A DNA stretch of 64,000 nucleotides from Mucilaginibacter cryoferens (lineage in GTDB: Bacteria > Bacteroidota > Bacteroidia > Sphingobacteriales > Sphingobacteriaceae): contig NZ_JACHCR010000024.1 in the NCBI RefSeq assembly GCF_014205845.1, positions 60,191 through 124,190 of the forward strand, in the 5' to 3' direction. The notes beneath the pieces were generated by a model that was given only the letters and a program-made list of their open reading frames with translations, did not search any database and was not told the origin of the DNA. This document shows, in pieces, positions 63,745-64,000 of the stretch; positions within the stretch are counted from its first letter, which is position 1, and the number at the start of each line of letters is the position of its first letter. The translations under genes and the position numbers were made by a program.

Positions 63745-63838
63745 CTTTGTCATACTGAGGTACGAAGGATCTATTCATAAACTGTACGGGGCGAAGAAGC
63801 ATGGCGGATAATAGATTCTTTGTAATCAGAATGACAAG
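63745..63838. repeat. REP-like palindrome of the GTCATxCTGA family
   Basis: TTTGTCATACTGA and the right arm TCAGAATGACAA are complementary, with further CGAAGGATCTATT / AATAGATTCTTTG pairs. Elements beginning GTCATxCTGAxxxxAAGxATCT are common between genes in this group. A second partial start appears near 63917. 63839-64000 otherwise shows nothing. Confidence 0.7.
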
Positions 63839-64000
63839 CGTTTTTTAACATGTAATAGGTAGTTGTAAAATCCGGTGACTCTGAATGAGAAATGACATTA
63901 TTTAAGTTTGTCATCCTATGTTTGTGGGAGATTGTGAAAAGAGATAAATAAGGAATAATTTTAAATCAGAAGAAAAGGGTAAAGAGAAAGATCATGGTCT

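Noticed and set aside
1..64000. CRISPR arrays, insertion sequences and prophage
   Set aside because: No regularly spaced repeats, transposase, integrase or phage structural genes are visible in the window.

Overview
The window looks like chromosomal DNA from a Bacteroidota of the Sphingobacteriaceae type (Mucilaginibacter/Pedobacter-like). This rests on the protein families present: PAS/TPR hybrid sensor kinases, an OmpA-PD40-TPR outer-membrane protein, DUF6438, ThuA and GMC genes, and an siroheme sulfite-reductase operon with a HEPN tail. It also rests on signals. Ribosome binding sites are almost absent, and -7 boxes of the Bacteroidota form TAnnTTTG lie very close to many start codons. No insertion sequence, prophage, CRISPR array, tRNA or rRNA was recognised. 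The content is core and housekeeping with some accessory genes.

Layout. 1-1471 is the N-terminal part of a membrane-anchored MutS-like ATPase that runs off the left edge. 1563-10235 is a sensory block: a PAS protein without a kinase domain, two PAS histidine kinases and a stand-alone receiver, with a crotonase and small proteins between. 10240-16706 is a minus-strand run: a DUF6438 protein, a HAD phosphatase, a metallo-beta-lactamase-fold hydrolase, a PIN-PhoH ATPase, and a radical-SAM plus DUF4130 DNA-repair pair. Two probable structured RNAs lie in this run (11710-11852 plus strand, about 14100-14460 minus strand). 16817-22818 carries Ohr, an exported SAM hydrolase, Hsp20, a thioesterase, a FAD-linked oxidase with FolB, and glutaryl-CoA dehydrogenase.

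22910-35301 holds two tandem paralogous TPR lipoprotein histidine kinases, a GH1 beta-glucosidase, a frameshifted DinB gene, a lipoprotein-SCO1-cytochrome c operon, the RNase P RNA gene rnpB, a sigma-54-type response regulator and a secreted glycosidase-like protein. 35515-47818 is largely housekeeping: lepA, folD, a Rieske protein, queE, a PorE-like protein, recQ, rlmB and dnaB. 48084-57651 holds a chromate transporter, etfBA with a bifunctional-nuclease-family gene, a nucleoside transporter, ThuA and GMC oxidoreductase genes, and a MOSC plus Rdx (SelW-like) pair.

57905-63635 is a sulfur-assimilation cluster. It has a Cys-containing Rrf2 regulator, then a leader with a terminator just before the next gene, then sulfite reductase with a HEPN-like tail, uroporphyrinogen-III methyltransferase, a fusion of a siroheme-synthase domain with a TauE/SafE-type membrane transporter, and an APS-type CysH reductase. 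The genes overlap or nearly touch, so enzyme, cofactor synthesis, probable sulfite or sulfur-anion transport and the reductase upstream of it look co-expressed. This cluster and its leader are the strongest functional system in the window.

A second theme is a set of long inverted repeats, each with its own sequence, whose arms start or stop within a few bases of gene stop codons (17236-17305, 19460-19584, 30939-31032, 53685-53763, and less perfectly 49300-49414). There are also dispersed palindromes rich in CCCCCTGAAGGGGG (37302 and 47816).
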